NCBI GenBank assembly: GCA_036507285.1
Contig: CM071836.1
Location: forward strand, 57,633,204 to 57,697,203
Origin: Trichosanthes cucumerina
Lineage: Eukaryota; Streptophyta; Magnoliopsida; Cucurbitales; Cucurbitaceae
Reading direction: 5' to 3'
Length of the DNA: 64,000 bases
The translations under genes and the position numbers were made by a program. Every line of letters starts with the position of its first letter. The stretch's first letter is position 1. Shown piece after piece: positions 1-12,300 of the stretch. The notes below the pieces were generated by a model. The model was given only the letters and a program-made list of their open reading frames with translations, made no database searches and was not told the DNA's origin.

Positions 1-2037
1 GGACGTAAAGGTAGTTTATGTCATTTCAGATTTTGGGGTTGTCCAACACATGTGCTTGTGACAAATCCAAAGAAGTTGGATTCACGTTCAAAATTGTGCC
101 TATTCGTAGGTTACCCAAAAGAAACAAGAGGTGGTTTATTCTATGATCCTAAGGAAGATAAGGTTTTTGCGACGACAAATGCCATTTTCTTAGAGGATGA
201 CCACATAATGGACCACAAACCAAGAAGTAAAATTGTGTTAAGTGAGTTAGATGAAAAAATAACAAAGGTTGCTAATAAATCTAGTACGTCAACAAAAGTT
301 GTTGACACTAGCTTGCTGGTCAAGAGAGTCCATCTCAAAAGTTGAGTATGCCTCGACGTAGTGGGAGGGTTATAACGCAACCTGAACGTTACATGAGTTT
401 ATCTGAAACCCAAGTTTTTATACAAGATGACAACTGTGAGGATTTATCGACTTATAATCAAGCGATGCTTGACAAAGACAAAGACAAATGGGTCATAGCC
501 ATGGACCAAGAAATGGAGTCTATGTACTTCAATTCTTTTTCGGATCTTGTAGATAAATCTGATGGCGTAAAACCTACAGGTTGTAAGTGGATTTACAAGA
601 GAAAGCGTGGTGTAGATGGAAAGGTGCAAACCTTTAAAGCTAGACTAGTAGCAAAAGGTTATACCCAGGTTGAAGGGCTTTACTACGAGGAAACCTTTTC
701 ACCTGTTGCTATGATAAAGTCTATCTGTATCCTACTTTCCATTGCCACCTATTATGACTATGAGGTATGGATGTCAAGACAACCTTTTTGAATGGCAATC
801 TTGACGAGGACATCTACATGGACCAACCCAAAGGGTTCATTGAACCAGGACAAGAGCAAAATATTTGCAGGCTTAAAAGGTCAATCTATGGACTGAAACA
901 AGCCTCAAGGCCCTGGAATATTAGATTTGATGAGGCAATGAAATCTTTTGGCTTTGATCAGAATGATGATGAACCTTGTGTCTACAAGAAAATCATCAAT
1001 AGTTCTGTTGCATTTCTAGTTCTATATGTGGATGATATCCTACTCATTGGGAATTATCTAGGATATCTTACTGACATTAAGAATTGGCTAGCTACGCAAT
1101 TCCAAATGAAAGATTTGGGTAAAGCGCAGTTTTTTCTTGAGATCCAGATTGCCCGGAACCGCAAGAATAAAACACTAGCCTTGTCTCAGACATCTTACAT
1201 CGACAAAGTGTTGTCGAGGTTTAAGATGCAAGACTCCAAAAAGGGTTTAATGCCTTTTAGATATGGAGTTCATTTGTCTAAGGAACAATGTCCTAAGATA
1301 CCTCAAGGAGTTGAGGATATGAGACGAATTCTTTATGCATCAGCTGTTTGGAGCCTGATGTACGCCATGTTGTGTACTAGGCCAGACATCCGTTTTGCAG
1401 TTGGAATGGTCAGTAGGTATCAATCAAATCCAGGACCTAAACACTGAACGGCGGTTAAAACAATCCTTAAGTATCTACGAAGAACAAGGAACTACATGCT
1501 TGTGTATGGGGCTAAGGATTTGATCCTTACAGGATACACGGATTCTGAATTTCAGACTAATAAAGATTCTCGAAAATCTACATCAAGGTCAGTATTTACT
1601 CTTAACGGAGGAGTTGTAGTATGGCGAAGCGTCAAGCAAGGATGCACGCTGATTCCACAATGGAGGTCGAATATGTAGCAGCTTGTGAAGCAGCAAAAAA
1701 GGTCGTTTGGTTAAGGAAAATTATGTTAAATTTGGAAGTTGTTCTAAATATGAGTTTTCCAATCACTCTGTATTTTGATAACAGTGGTGCCGTGACAAAT
1801 TCCAGGGAACCCCGAAGTCACAAGAGGGAAAAACATATTGAGCGGCAATATCATCTCATCCAGGAGATCGTGAATCGAGGAGACGTGATCGCCAAGAAGA
1901 TAGCCTCAGGGTGCAACGTTGTTGATCCTTTTACAAAGCCTCTTACAGTCAAAGTATTTAAGAGTCACCTAGAAAGTCTAGATTTACAAGTCTTCCCCAA
2001 CTCGGGCAAGTGGGAGTATATTGTACAAAGCATTTAA
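1..2037 (+). pseudogene. Copia pol remnant: integrase C-terminus, RT, RNase H (element A)
   Basis: The frame open at base 1 is the integrase C-terminal region (GCPTHVLV, then VGYPKETRGG). It is followed by the RT entry (GCKWIYKRKRG), the RT active site YVDD at 1025-1036, and the RNase H region (TGYTDS, then DNSGAV near 1780). Breaks relative to sibling copies: a frameshift around 315-335; a 7-bp loss near 766-770; TGG changed to TGA at 1445-1447; and a 2-bp loss near 1649. The usual stop just before the first AAGTGGGAG has become TCG, so the last frame runs on to 2037. RT would make cDNA in the cytoplasmic particle in an intact element; this copy cannot encode a whole enzyme. Confidence 0.9.
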
Positions 2038-2108
2038 AATGTCCTAGTTTATTGTATTTACATTATTGTAATGTTTTAATACTCCACAAGCTTTAGGTCA
2101 AGTGGGAG
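2008..2108 (+). other. Paired polypurine tracts (element A)
   Basis: AAGTGGGAG occurs at 2008-2016, just after the normal pol end, and again at 2100-2108, two bases before the LTR. The second is the polypurine tract expected to prime plus-strand DNA. The first is an exact 9-base copy of unknown role. Confidence 0.75.
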
Positions 2109-2110
2109 AT

Positions 2111-3614
2111 TGTTTGGATTTGTGCCCTAAACTTATGTAGTTTTGATCAAATAAATAAAGAGTTATTTGTTTTGATAAAATTGTATTCTTGCTCTATAAA
2201 TCCAATAAACTAAGGTCCAAGGTTATAATGTATCTTGAACATCAGTGTAGTAGACACTATTTGGATTGTATTCAAGAATATAGCCTAAAGGGTCTATGGT
2301 ATAAGAATAAGGTTGGAAACCTTATTCTGGTAACACCATAAATGCGGCCTACTTTGTAATTAGTACAAATGAGGTAATCCAACTCATTCATGTGGATTGA
2401 CATGCGAGTGGAGGCATCCTGTATGAAGAGTTCTTACAAGATCGGACTGCAAATTATTAGTCTAACAAGTATAACACCATTAACAGGATAAGACTGATAA
2501 TTTATTGATGGTCATTAGTGACTCGACCTGAATCTTTAGCAAGTAAAGAACTCCTGCTTATAGGGGTTTGTCCTTAGACTAGTATGGGTGAGAGTGACTT
2601 GTCGCCGACTCAATAAGCCTACCTTCTCAGGGAAAGAACCTCGTAGGTAGCTGGGGACTTAACTATGCAAGATGAAATTCACTCATTCCTACACTAAGGA
2701 ATTAGATAGGTTGTTCCCTTAAGAATTGAGTCCAGGTCTTGAACAACGGGGCCCCGCCCTCTAAAGTGACTTAAGTGGGTATGAGCCTATGGTAGGACCT
2801 TAGACTTATTGTTCATTAGAAGATCAATGGTGTTTAAGGAACAAAGAGGTAATCACAGGGGTAAAACGGTAATTTCACCCAGCCGTGATTACGAACAACC
2901 TGTGAAGGGTCGACACATGGGTAATGATTATATTCTGCAGTGAGGAGAGTGCAGCTACAAGTCCATAGTGGTGTGACTTGTAGTTAATGAATATTGATTA
3001 ATTGGATCAAAGAGTTTGATCAGTTAATCTCACATCAATGGAGCTCATGAACTGGAGGTCCATTAGGTCCCTCCGTTTGCTCAACATGGCAATATTGAGG
3101 GTATAAAGTTATATGTGGTATAATTGATATAATATATAGTTTAAATGTGAATTAGATTCACATATTAAGTATATACTAATGAGAGAATGAATGAGGGATA
3201 TGATGCTAATTTCCATCCTATTTTCCTATAAATAGTTGCATGAGATGCAACTTTGGAACGAATCTTTGGAAACCCTAGATTGTCATACAATTGTGTTGTT
3301 GGAAAAGTTCCAAAACATACCTTTTCTCAAAACCCCACATCTCACCCTAAACAAACCCACCTTCCTCCCTCTCCTAGAGAATAACGGAGAAGATCTAGTG
3401 GTGGAAACTTCATACGTTCGGGTTTAAGTTGTTGAGATCGTGACAAGGAGAGAAGGAGCACTTGAAGAAAGAGTTATTCAAAGGTAATTTCTTGTTGTCC
3501 AATATCTTATAGCATGCTTAATCTCAGTTATATTTGTTCTTGATTGAAATCTTTGAGACAGAATTAAGAACACGAAATTTGCAATCGCTTCCGCTGCAGG
3601 ATTTGATCCCTTCA
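2111..3614 (+). repeat. 3' LTR of element A (about 1504 bp)
   Basis: It begins TGTTTGGATT directly after the polypurine tract and ends CCCTTCA. It contains a TATA-like stretch (CCTATAAATAG, near 3226) immediately before the 19-base hairpin AGTTGCATGAGATGCAACT at 3234-3252, and a splice-donor-like CAAAG/GTAATT at 3479-3489. It holds no gene; the short open frame at 3236-3427 is LTR sequence. Confidence 0.9.
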
Positions 3615-5644
3615 CATCTGCGACAATGACCAGAAGGATCCTGATCGACTTTACCATGGAAATAGGGAAAAAGTTTCCTCATAGTCAACCCCTTCAACCT
3701 GGTAAAACACTTTGCAACTAGTCGTGGTTTGAAGGTCTGCATCTTCCCATCTACGCCACGTTTACGCTTATAGTTCCATTTACAACCTATAGGTTTTACC
3801 CCATCCGGTTGATCCTCAAGCTCCCAGACAGAATTGAAGTACATCGACTCCATTTCCTGGTGCATAACTTTAATCCATTCGTCTTTGTCAACGTCTGCCA
3901 TTTCCTGATCATAGGTCAATGGATCCTCGCAGTCATCATCAGGGGTGACGACTTGGGTTTAAGCAAAACTCATGTAACGTTCAGACTGTCTCACAACCTT
4001 CCCACTATGACGAGGCATTCTCAACTCTTGAGAATGGACTTGACTAGACGAGCTAGGATCAGCAACACTTGTTGTTGTACTAGTCCGATCAGCAACTCTT
4101 GCTGATGTACTGTCCATTTCGTTTAACACAATCTTACTCCTTGGTTTGTGATCCCTAATGTGGTCTTACTCAAGGAAAGTGGCGTTTGTCGTCACAAGCA
4201 CCCTATTTTCCTTAGGATCGTAAAACAGACCACCCTTAGTCTCTTTTGAGTAACCTACAAAGAGGAATAATTTTGAACGGGGTTCCAACTTCTTCAGGTT
4301 TGACACAAACACATGGGTCGAGCATCCCCAAATTTTGAAATGGTGTAAACTGCCTTTACGTCCATTCCAGAGTTCGAAAGGTGTTTCACAAACACTCTTC
4401 GACGGAAAGTTGTTCAAAATATAAACCACAGTCTCCACTGCGTAACCTCAAAAAGAATCATGGAGGCGAGCATAGCTCATCATTGACCGAACCATGTCCA
4501 ACAGGGTTATGTTTCTCCTCTCCGATACACCATTCTGCCGTGGCATACCAGGTGCTAAGAGTTGGGATGTAATTCCATGTTCTATCATATAGTCCTGGAA
4601 TTCAGTGCCCATATACTCTCCACCTTGATCCGATCGAAATGTTTGAATTGTTTTACCTAATAGGTTCTCAACCTCAGCCTTGTACTCCTTGAACTTTTCA
4701 AGAGTCTCAGACTTCCTATGCATTAGGCAAATATACTCATACCTTGAATAGTCATCTATAAAAGATACAAAGTATTCATAACCACCTCGTGCTTTAACAC
4801 TCATCGAACCACCTAGGTCAGAATGTATAAGCTCAAGGGGCCTTTTGGCTCTATATCCTTTTCCATTAAAAGGATGTTTGGTCATTTTGCCTTCAAGCCA
4901 TGACTCACTTACCAGTAAAGAGTTTTCTTCAAACTCGCTTAGAAGTCCACTCTTCACTAGTCTCTCAATCCTATTGAGATTAATGTGGCCTTACCTTAGA
5001 TGCTAAAGATGGGCATTTTCTTAAGGAGAAAACTTTGCTATCTTAGTTCATGTTTTTGTCGTTTTAAACAATTTAGTATTCAAAACACTTTTGACCGAAT
5101 TAGGTTTCAAAACGTATAAGTTATTCTCAAGTGAAGAAGAACCCAACAAATTTCCATTTCTAGAAATAAACGTTTTATTACTACAAAAATTAACAGAAAT
5201 ACAGTGTTCAAGTTGAAAGGAAATGGAAACATGGTTTCTAGTAAACCCTGGCATTATATACATATTATCCAATAAAATGTATTTCTCGCCAAAATAGAGA
5301 TTCATCGTGCCGACCGCTGCAGCAAAGACACCCTCCTCGGATCCAACCTATAGCGTTATCTCACCTTCTCGCAGCTGCTGCCAGGAACTAATTCCCTAAA
5401 AAGAAGAACATACATGGTTAGCGGCGCCTGAATCCAGTATCCAGGCAGAGTCATAACTCTCCACTAAACAAGTTTCAGTTACTAGTAAATCACATTTACC
5501 TTCTTTCCTTCTGTCGGCAATAAACTTGGGACAATTTCTCTTCTAGTGACCATCCCCATTGCAGTGGGAACACTTTTCTTTCTCTGTAACTTCTTTGGCC
5601 TTCTTGCCCTTCTGGGCGGCAACACGGTCAGCTTTGCCCTTCTT
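3615..5644 (-). pseudogene. Copia gag zinc knuckle, protease, integrase, RT start (element B)
   Basis: On the minus strand the lysine-rich gag end leads to a CCHC knuckle in which the Trp codon after His is TAG (5543-5545). The protease motif DSG lies near 5426-5434. Integrase follows: its zinc domain keeps the GLL..E segment, but both cysteines of the usual CESC are lost (SESW). The catalytic segments HSDLGG, RSDQGGEY and NGVSERRN are present in 4957-4448. After a frame break come the integrase C-terminus (4438-4166) and the RT entry (3919-3615), which is cut by A. Integrase would join cDNA to the chromosome in an intact element. Several stops and frameshifts make this copy non-functional. 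Confidence 0.85.
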
Positions 5645-5779
5645 AGGTAATATCTTGCTGTCCATCTTGTTCTCATATGCTTAATCTAGTTATAAATGTA
5701 CTTGATTGTAATTCATGTAACGAAATTAAGAACGCGCTATTCACAATCGCTTCCGTTGCGGGATTCGATCCCTTCATTT
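5645..5779 (+). repeat. LTR 3'-end fragment G
   Basis: About 135 bp match the last part of the plus-strand LTRs: they start at GGTAATATC and end ATCCCTTCA. The fragment sits between the leader and the gag zinc knuckle of minus-strand B and replaces the first part of gag. Its left edge coincides with the splice-donor-like site found in the complete LTRs. Confidence 0.8.
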
Positions 5780-7801
5780 TTATCCTATGATCCCTAGGTC
5801 ATTAAAAATTGCAATGATACCTCAAAAGTTTAGAATGACCCCCACCGAACGGTGAACAGAAACACTCCTCCTCTGGGACGAGACTTTCTCGACCAGACCC
5901 TAATACCAGAATAACTCTTATTCCATTAGGCATCAAGTTACTATTATTTGGTCAGAATCCATTAACTCTTAACGAATTCCGTGAGTGTCACCCTCTATCT
6001 TTAAATTTCCATGTATCCGTCCCAACAATAGCCACTGAAGGGTGAACCACGAAGGAACACCAACAAGGAAATTGTATCCCTTTCGAGAATTCACGGGTTT
6101 TCGACTCCCATGATCAAGGCCCTCCGAAGGGATTGTTTGGTCTAGGCCAAACTAGTAGGCGGATCATAGGCGTCTCACGGTGTGAATCGATAAAAGAGAC
6201 CGTGGGTCCCATTTTCACAGGTCCCGCTCCCACTCACTGTAAGTACTCTCTCCATTCACGTTGATATTGACCCATATAAATACCATCCGAAGGGGGACAC
6301 TCCCATTTGCGCCACGAGGCCGAATATGGATCTCACGGTGTGAACTTAACGGAGATTTGTGGTCGAAAAATTCAATGTATCTTATACACTTTATTTCCTC
6401 CCACTCGGCTCTTTAAGTTAATCGGGATTGACCTAGATAAATCGACTAATATTTACTTAAGTCTACCAATATAACTTTTATATTGGATTAGCCTAAGTCT
6501 ATAATCAGATTATTAACTTAGGTCTATGGGAGTAAATTAATTAACTTTTAATTAACGGCACTCACGAGAATATAACCTATGAATCTCCGACCAAATTCAC
6601 TCCCAGGTCGGTTCTCCTGTAGGGGTGTTACACAAAACGTCAACTTAAATACCCCAGCCTTAGACAGAACCTTCCTTAGACAGAGTTACTAATTAGTCTC
6701 CATTCATAAGTAATATTTATTTCCTAATTCTAATCTTATTAGGACTAGAAATCCAAATTCTAATTATTCAAGTTCTAAACAATTTAAAACTAACAATTAA
6801 CTTATGTTACATGCATTTCTATGTTATAGTGTTTGATCATTCATCACATGAATAATAAACTATATAACATACATTGATCACATGAATAAATGCATGTCCA
6901 TGTTTTTAATCTAAGAATTATAACACTTATATTAATTAAATTAAAACATGCATACATTATATTATAACTCTTATAATATAATCCTATCATGCATACTATA
7001 TATTATAACTCTTATAATATAAATATGATGCATGAAATGTTTAACCTAAGGTGAGATTTTAAACTATATGACATACATTATGCGTATAGAATTAATAAAT
7101 TTCATACATCGCATGCAAAAAATAAATTCAATAACAAAATTCGACCGGTTTTGGCACCCTAGGGACATTATATAAATTAATTAACATTAATATAACTTTT
7201 ATATTAATATTAATTAATAAAACTAATTAAAAAATATTTTACAAAAATCAAATAATTAAATAAAAACAAAATAACGTCCCACGAAGCAAAAACAAACTGC
7301 CAAAAAAGCCACTCCTCGCAACAACTGCCCACTACGCGACAATGTTGCAACGTTGCAGCGCCCATCGTCAAGACCGCGTTCTCAACAACCGCAGCGTTGC
7401 AACGCCGCACTAGGCATCACAACATTGTTCCTGCAATGCGCCTGGATCTGCACGGACAACGTTGAGACATCGAAGAACAATGTCTCAACGTCGTCGATAG
7501 AATAACAAACCCCTTTGTTGTTCTTCGTCGTTTTTTTACCCAATTTCGCTTTGATTTCTTCACAGTAACTCTTGCCACGAATGACACGGACTTACGTACT
7601 CGATTTACTTTCTAAAATGCCCCAAAACACTAGGCCTTTACATTGATCTCATCAACAGAAAAGTAAATCTAAAACGTGCCAAAATCGAAACATCCAACAT
7701 GCAAAAACCACAATTCATCTCATGAATTAAAGCATAAACAACCTAATTTTAAGAAAATCAATTTGCACAACGAGAAGCCAACGATTGGCTCTGATACCAA
7801 T
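5780..7801 (-). other. Leader and primer-binding site of element B
   Basis: This is the reverse complement of the copia leader. The primer-binding site complementary to initiator tRNA-Met reads GCTCTGATACCA on the plus strand at 7788-7799, next to the LTR end at 7802. AT-rich leader follows down to 5780, where it matches the D and S leaders just before gag. The palindrome GCGTTGCAACGC is at 7394-7405, with a relative (AATGTTGCAACGTT) near 7341. No coding region is credible; the open frame at 7210-7410 is leader. Confidence 0.85.
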
Positions 7802-8748
7802 TGAAGGGAATAAAACTCCCGCAGCGGAAACGACTTTCAACGTCGTGGTGTTCGTTGTGAAAAACCTTTTCTTAACATCGAACCTATGTCATAGATCCTA
7901 GGCTAAACATGCTTGAGAAGAAGAAAAATAGGGAGTTACTGTTTACTTACTTGTTGAAGAACGTTTCTTCAAGATCTCCTTCTCCGGTCACGAATTCTTC
8001 ACGCTCTCGATCTCTATGATCACGATCTTTCAAACAACGAACGAATTGGACACCTCCAATTGATCTTCTCGGTTGTTCTTGGTCAGTAGAGGGAGAGTGG
8101 TGGAACTCTCTTTGCTTTAAGGGTAGAGAGAAAATCTAGAGAGAGTTGAGAGCAGAGAGAGTTGCTCTTGGATGGAAATAAAGAAAATGACAAATGCTAA
8201 AACAATCCTTCTTGCAAAGGTGCTTTTATAATGGTGATAGGTGGAGTTGAAATCTCCACCTATTTAACATTTTACCACAACTTTAGGTTATGCAAATCAT
8301 ATGTGCATAACACATATAATAAGATATCTCATACCTTATTATACAAATAACATTTGTATAATTGTGGTTTTTAAATTGAATCACATTTAATTTAACTTCT
8401 CTCAATCCAATTTCTCTAAATTAGCACTAATGAATCAATTAGGCTAACCTATAGTTTATTATGAATCTCATTAACATTAAACTATACATTATGCCAATCA
8501 TATTTCATATAAATGACATAAATACCCTTTTAATGAATTTGAACAGTTCAAATCCACACCAAACTGTGAACCCTCTATCTATCCAGTTTGAGCCAACAAA
8601 GGGACCTAATGGACCTACAGATGACGAGCTCCAATAATCCGAGACTAACCTGTCAAACTCTTTGACCCAGTTATTCAATAATCATTAGCTACGGTAATAC
8701 TCCACTAAAGGTCGTACCTGGATTCCCATCACTGTAGGACAAGTTGTG

Positions 8749-10309
8749 TGTTGGGATTTATGCCCTAAACTTTGTAATCTTGATCAATTAAATAAAGTAT
8801 TATTTGTTTTGATAAGATTACAGTCTTACTTTTATGAATCCAATAAACTAAGCTCCAAGGTTATAACGTTTATCTTGAAATCAGTGTAGTGGACACTATT
8901 TGGGTTGAATTCAAGATTATAACCAAAATAGTCTATGGTATGAGAATAAGGTTGGAAACCTCATTCTAGTAACACCATGGATGCGACCCACTTTGTAATT
9001 AGTACAAATGAGGTAATCCAACTCATTCATGTAGTTGACATACGAGTGGGGGCATCCTGTATGAAGAGTTCATACAAGACTGGATCGCAAATTATTAGTC
9101 TAACCAAGATAATAATCGTTAATGTGATAAGACTAGTAATTTATGGATGGTCATTAGTGACATGACCTGAATCCTGAGCAAGTTAAGAACTCATGCTTAT
9201 AGGGGTTTGTCCTTAGACTAGTATGGGTGAGACTGGCCTGTAGCCGACTCAATAAGCCTACCTTCTCAGAGACAGAACCTCGTAGGTAGCTGGGAACTTA
9301 ACTGTGCAAGATGGAGTTCACTCATTCCTCTACCGAGGAATTAGATAGGTTGTTCCCTTAGAAGCGACTCGTGTCTTGAACAACGGGGCCCCGCCCTCTA
9401 TGAGGGTATGAGTCTAAGGTAGGACCTTAGACTTGTTGTTCATTAGAGGATCCGTGGTGCTTAACGAGCAAAGAGGTAATCACAGGGGTAAAATGGTAAT
9501 TTGATCCAACTGTGATTACGAATAACCTATGAAGGGTCGACTCATGGGTAATGACTATATCAGTGGACACAATAGTATCTAAAGTGAGGAGAGTGCAACT
9601 ACAAGTTTATAGTGGAGTGACTAGTAGTTAACGAATATTGATTAACTGGATCAAAGAGTTTGATCAGTTAATCTCACATCATTAGAGGTCATGATCTATA
9701 GGTCAATTAGATCCCTCCGTTGGCTCAACATGGTAATATTGAGGTTATAAAGTTAGCAGTGAAATTGAAGTGTTCAATTTCATACACGAGAAGTTATATC
9801 AAGTATATATGATGTAATTGATATAATATACAGTTTTAATGTGAATTAGATTATTACATAAACTATATAATAAAGATAGATTAAAAGAGTGGTAGAATGG
9901 TCATTTCCATCCCATTCCTCTATATATATAGTTGCATGAGATGCAACTAGGTTAAGACTTCTAAGCGTATTCCTAGCCTCCTTGTTGTGTTGTTGGAAGA
10001 GTTCCAAAACACAAATCTCTCTCACAAAATACCTCACTACTCCTAAAGGGAACCCACCTTCTTCCCTCACCTAGAGAACAACAGAGAAGATCCGGTGGTG
10101 GTGTCCGTATTCGTACGAGTTCTTGTAGCTGAGATCGTGACCATGGAGAGAGGAGTACTTGAAGAAAGGTTCTTCAAAGGTATATACTTGCTGTCCATAC
10201 TCTTATTATATGCTTAATCCATGTTTACGTTCTTGAATTTTTCGTTGTAACTAAATCAAGAGCGCGCGATTCGCAATCGCTTCCGCTGCGAGGACTTCTA
10301 TTCCCTTCA
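8749..10309 (+). repeat. 5' LTR of element D
   Basis: It starts TGTTGGGATT and ends TTCCCTTCA, immediately before the primer-binding site. It contains a TATA-like run, the 19-base hairpin, and the donor-like CAAAG/GTATAT, with the GT at 10180-10181. It should carry the promoter of D. The open frames inside (8977-9165, and 9846-10070 on the other strand) are not genes. Confidence 0.95.
9921..9948 (+). promoter_or_regulatory. TATA-like box with adjoining hairpin in D 5' LTR
   Basis: TATATATATA (9921-9930) runs directly into AGTTGCATGAGATGCAACT (9930-9948), which has perfect 8-base arms and a 3-base loop. The same arrangement is present in the short-LTR copies at 3234, 25722, 35368 and 41318, and with one mismatch at 62960 on the other strand. 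The start site would be expected close downstream of the TATA box, so the hairpin would lie at or near the 5' end of the RNA. Confidence 0.6.
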
Positions 10310-12300
10310 ATTGGTATCAGAGCCCAATTGCGTTCTTTATTTATGTTCTGGATTTTTCAAGAACAAGGTGGGATTTATCGTTTTTGTATGTGATGTAAGA
10401 ACGGTTTTGCGAAATTAGATGTTTTTAATTTTGGCACTTAGATTTACAATTTCATTGAAATGTTCAATGATAGGGCCCGGTGTTTTGGAAAAATTTAATT
10501 ATAAATCGAATCTGTAAATCCATGTCGATCGAGGCAAAGCGGTTGCTGAGAAGATCGGAGCAAAAACGAGCAAGATTTGGAGAAATCACATTGTTGTTCT
10601 GCCCTCAGCATTCCAACGCCACTCGGCAGGCGCGCAGCTGGAGAAGACAACAGCGTTGCAACGCTACCCTCAGCGTTGCAACGCTGTGGCATTGCGCAAC
10701 GCTCGGCAGAAAATGACAAAAGCAGCGTTGCAACGCCGAAGCCGTTTCACGCGAGGAGCAACGGGCAGAAAACGGATTTTTATTTATATATATTAATTAT
10801 GAAACGTTTATATTTAATATATTTAATTTTAATTAAATATAATTAGATTCTATTAAATAAAATTATTTCTAGGGTGCCAAAATTGGTCTAATTTGTTATA
10901 TTTTAATTATGCAATTGTTGTGTAATTATTGCCATGCATAGTGTATGCTTTTATTTTAGAAATCCCAACTTAGGTTAAGCATTTTCATGCATCATTTATA
11001 ATATAAGCAGTTATATTATATAGTTTGCATGATTAATTAATATAAGGTTGTTGTATTAATTTTTGGACAACATTGACATGCATTATATTTCATGAGATGA
11101 ATATGCTATGAATGTTTTATTATTCATGTGATGAATGATCAAGCACTATAACATAGTATGCATGTCACCTACGGTTAATTATTAGTTTTAAAGTGTTTAG
11201 AACTTGGAAATAATAGAACTTCGGTTATCTAGTTCTAATTAGATTAGAATTAGGAACCAAGTAATTTATAAGCTACGATTAAAAGAGGAACTCTGTCTAA
11301 GGAAAGTTCTGTCTAGGCTGGGCTATTTAAGCTGACGGAAACGGAACACACCTACTTGGAAACTGACCTGGGAGTGAAATTTAATCAGAGAGTCTTATAA
11401 ATTACAGTGGCGTCAGCGGGTTTATTAAGGGGTTAATAAACTAGAAATCGTAGGTTTAATATAAGAAGATATATTAACAAACTTAGGATAAAATCAATAT
11501 AAGAGTTATATTGATTATCAATATAAGAGTTATGTCGATAGAGTTAGGTAAAACCATTAGCCGAGTTTTAGCCTAAGAAAGATTCCTATAGACTTAAAGT
11601 ATTCAGTGGGAGGAAAAAGTGTATGAGATACATATTTTTTCACCTACGCTATCTCCGGGAAGTTCACACCGTGAGACTCATACTTGGCCTCGTCGCGCAA
11701 ACGGGAGTGTCTCCCTTCGGATGGTGTTTGTATGAGTCAATACCAAGGTGAATGGAGAGGGTACTTATAGTGAGTGGGTGAAGGTTTAGTGAAAACAAAA
11801 CCTACAGTCTCTTTTGTTGGTTTACACTGTTAGACCACTATGGTCAGCCTACTAGTTTTGTCGGACTGACATAATCCCTCTGGGAGGGCTTGATCATGGG
11901 GATCTAACATGATGGACACTCGAAAGGGATAAAGATTTCCTTAGACTATTTTCCAATCTAGTCCTCCCTTCGGCGGATTTTATTTGATCGAGACTCTGGG
12001 ATCTAAAGACAAAGGGTTACACTCACGGGCTACATAAGTTGTGTATGTATTCAGACCGAAAAATGGTAACTAAAACCCATAGGAATAAGAGTTATTCTGG
12101 TGTTAGGTTTTGGTCAAGAGTGTCTTGATCCAGAGGAGGTGTGTTTTTTATTACACTTCGGTGTCATACATTCTAAACCTTTGGAGTATCCTTGCAAATT
12201 ATAAATGGCCTAGGAATCATTTGATAATTAGCTAAAACATGATTGGATTAGAGTTATAGCAAGAAACTCATACAAGTTTGTTTGTAAATTTACAGCAAAA
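10310..12300 (+). other. Leader of element D, possibly an intron (10180-12295)
   Basis: This roughly 2-kb stretch between LTR and gag has no credible coding region. It holds the primer-binding site, then three exact copies of the palindrome GCGTTGCAACGC (10653-10664, 10673-10684, 10725-10736), then AT-rich sequence. A box CTAAAACATGATTGG (12232-12246) lies about 50 nt before TTTACAG, whose AG is 12294-12295, five bases before the gag ATG. Together with the LTR donor-like site this would define a 2116-nt intron. Splicing is inferred and not shown. Confidence 0.6.
10312..10323 (+). other. Primer-binding site, initiator tRNA-Met (element D)
   Basis: TGGTATCAGAGC is complementary to the 3' end of plant initiator tRNA-Met, the primer typical of Ty1/copia elements, and lies two bases after the LTR end. 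Confidence 0.95.

Larger units (their letters stand above)
1..3614 (+). mobile_element. Ty1/copia element A, 3' portion
   Basis: This is the 3' part of a plus-strand copia retrotransposon, running from the end of integrase through RT and RNase H to its 3' LTR; the 5' part lies before the window. At 3614 the LTR end (CCCTTCA) abuts the RT region of a minus-strand copia element, so A inserted into element B. The base run following the LTR is CATCT; the matching target duplication would be on the unseen left side. It belongs to the short-LTR (about 1.5 kb) subfamily, like D. Confidence 0.9.

Noticed and set aside
3236..3427. Host gene exon after element A
   Set aside because: The same text recurs in every short LTR just after the hairpin, so it is LTR sequence.
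10312..10323. tRNA gene
   Set aside because: Only 12-17 bases match tRNA 3' ends, as primer-binding sites do. No cloverleaf surrounds them.
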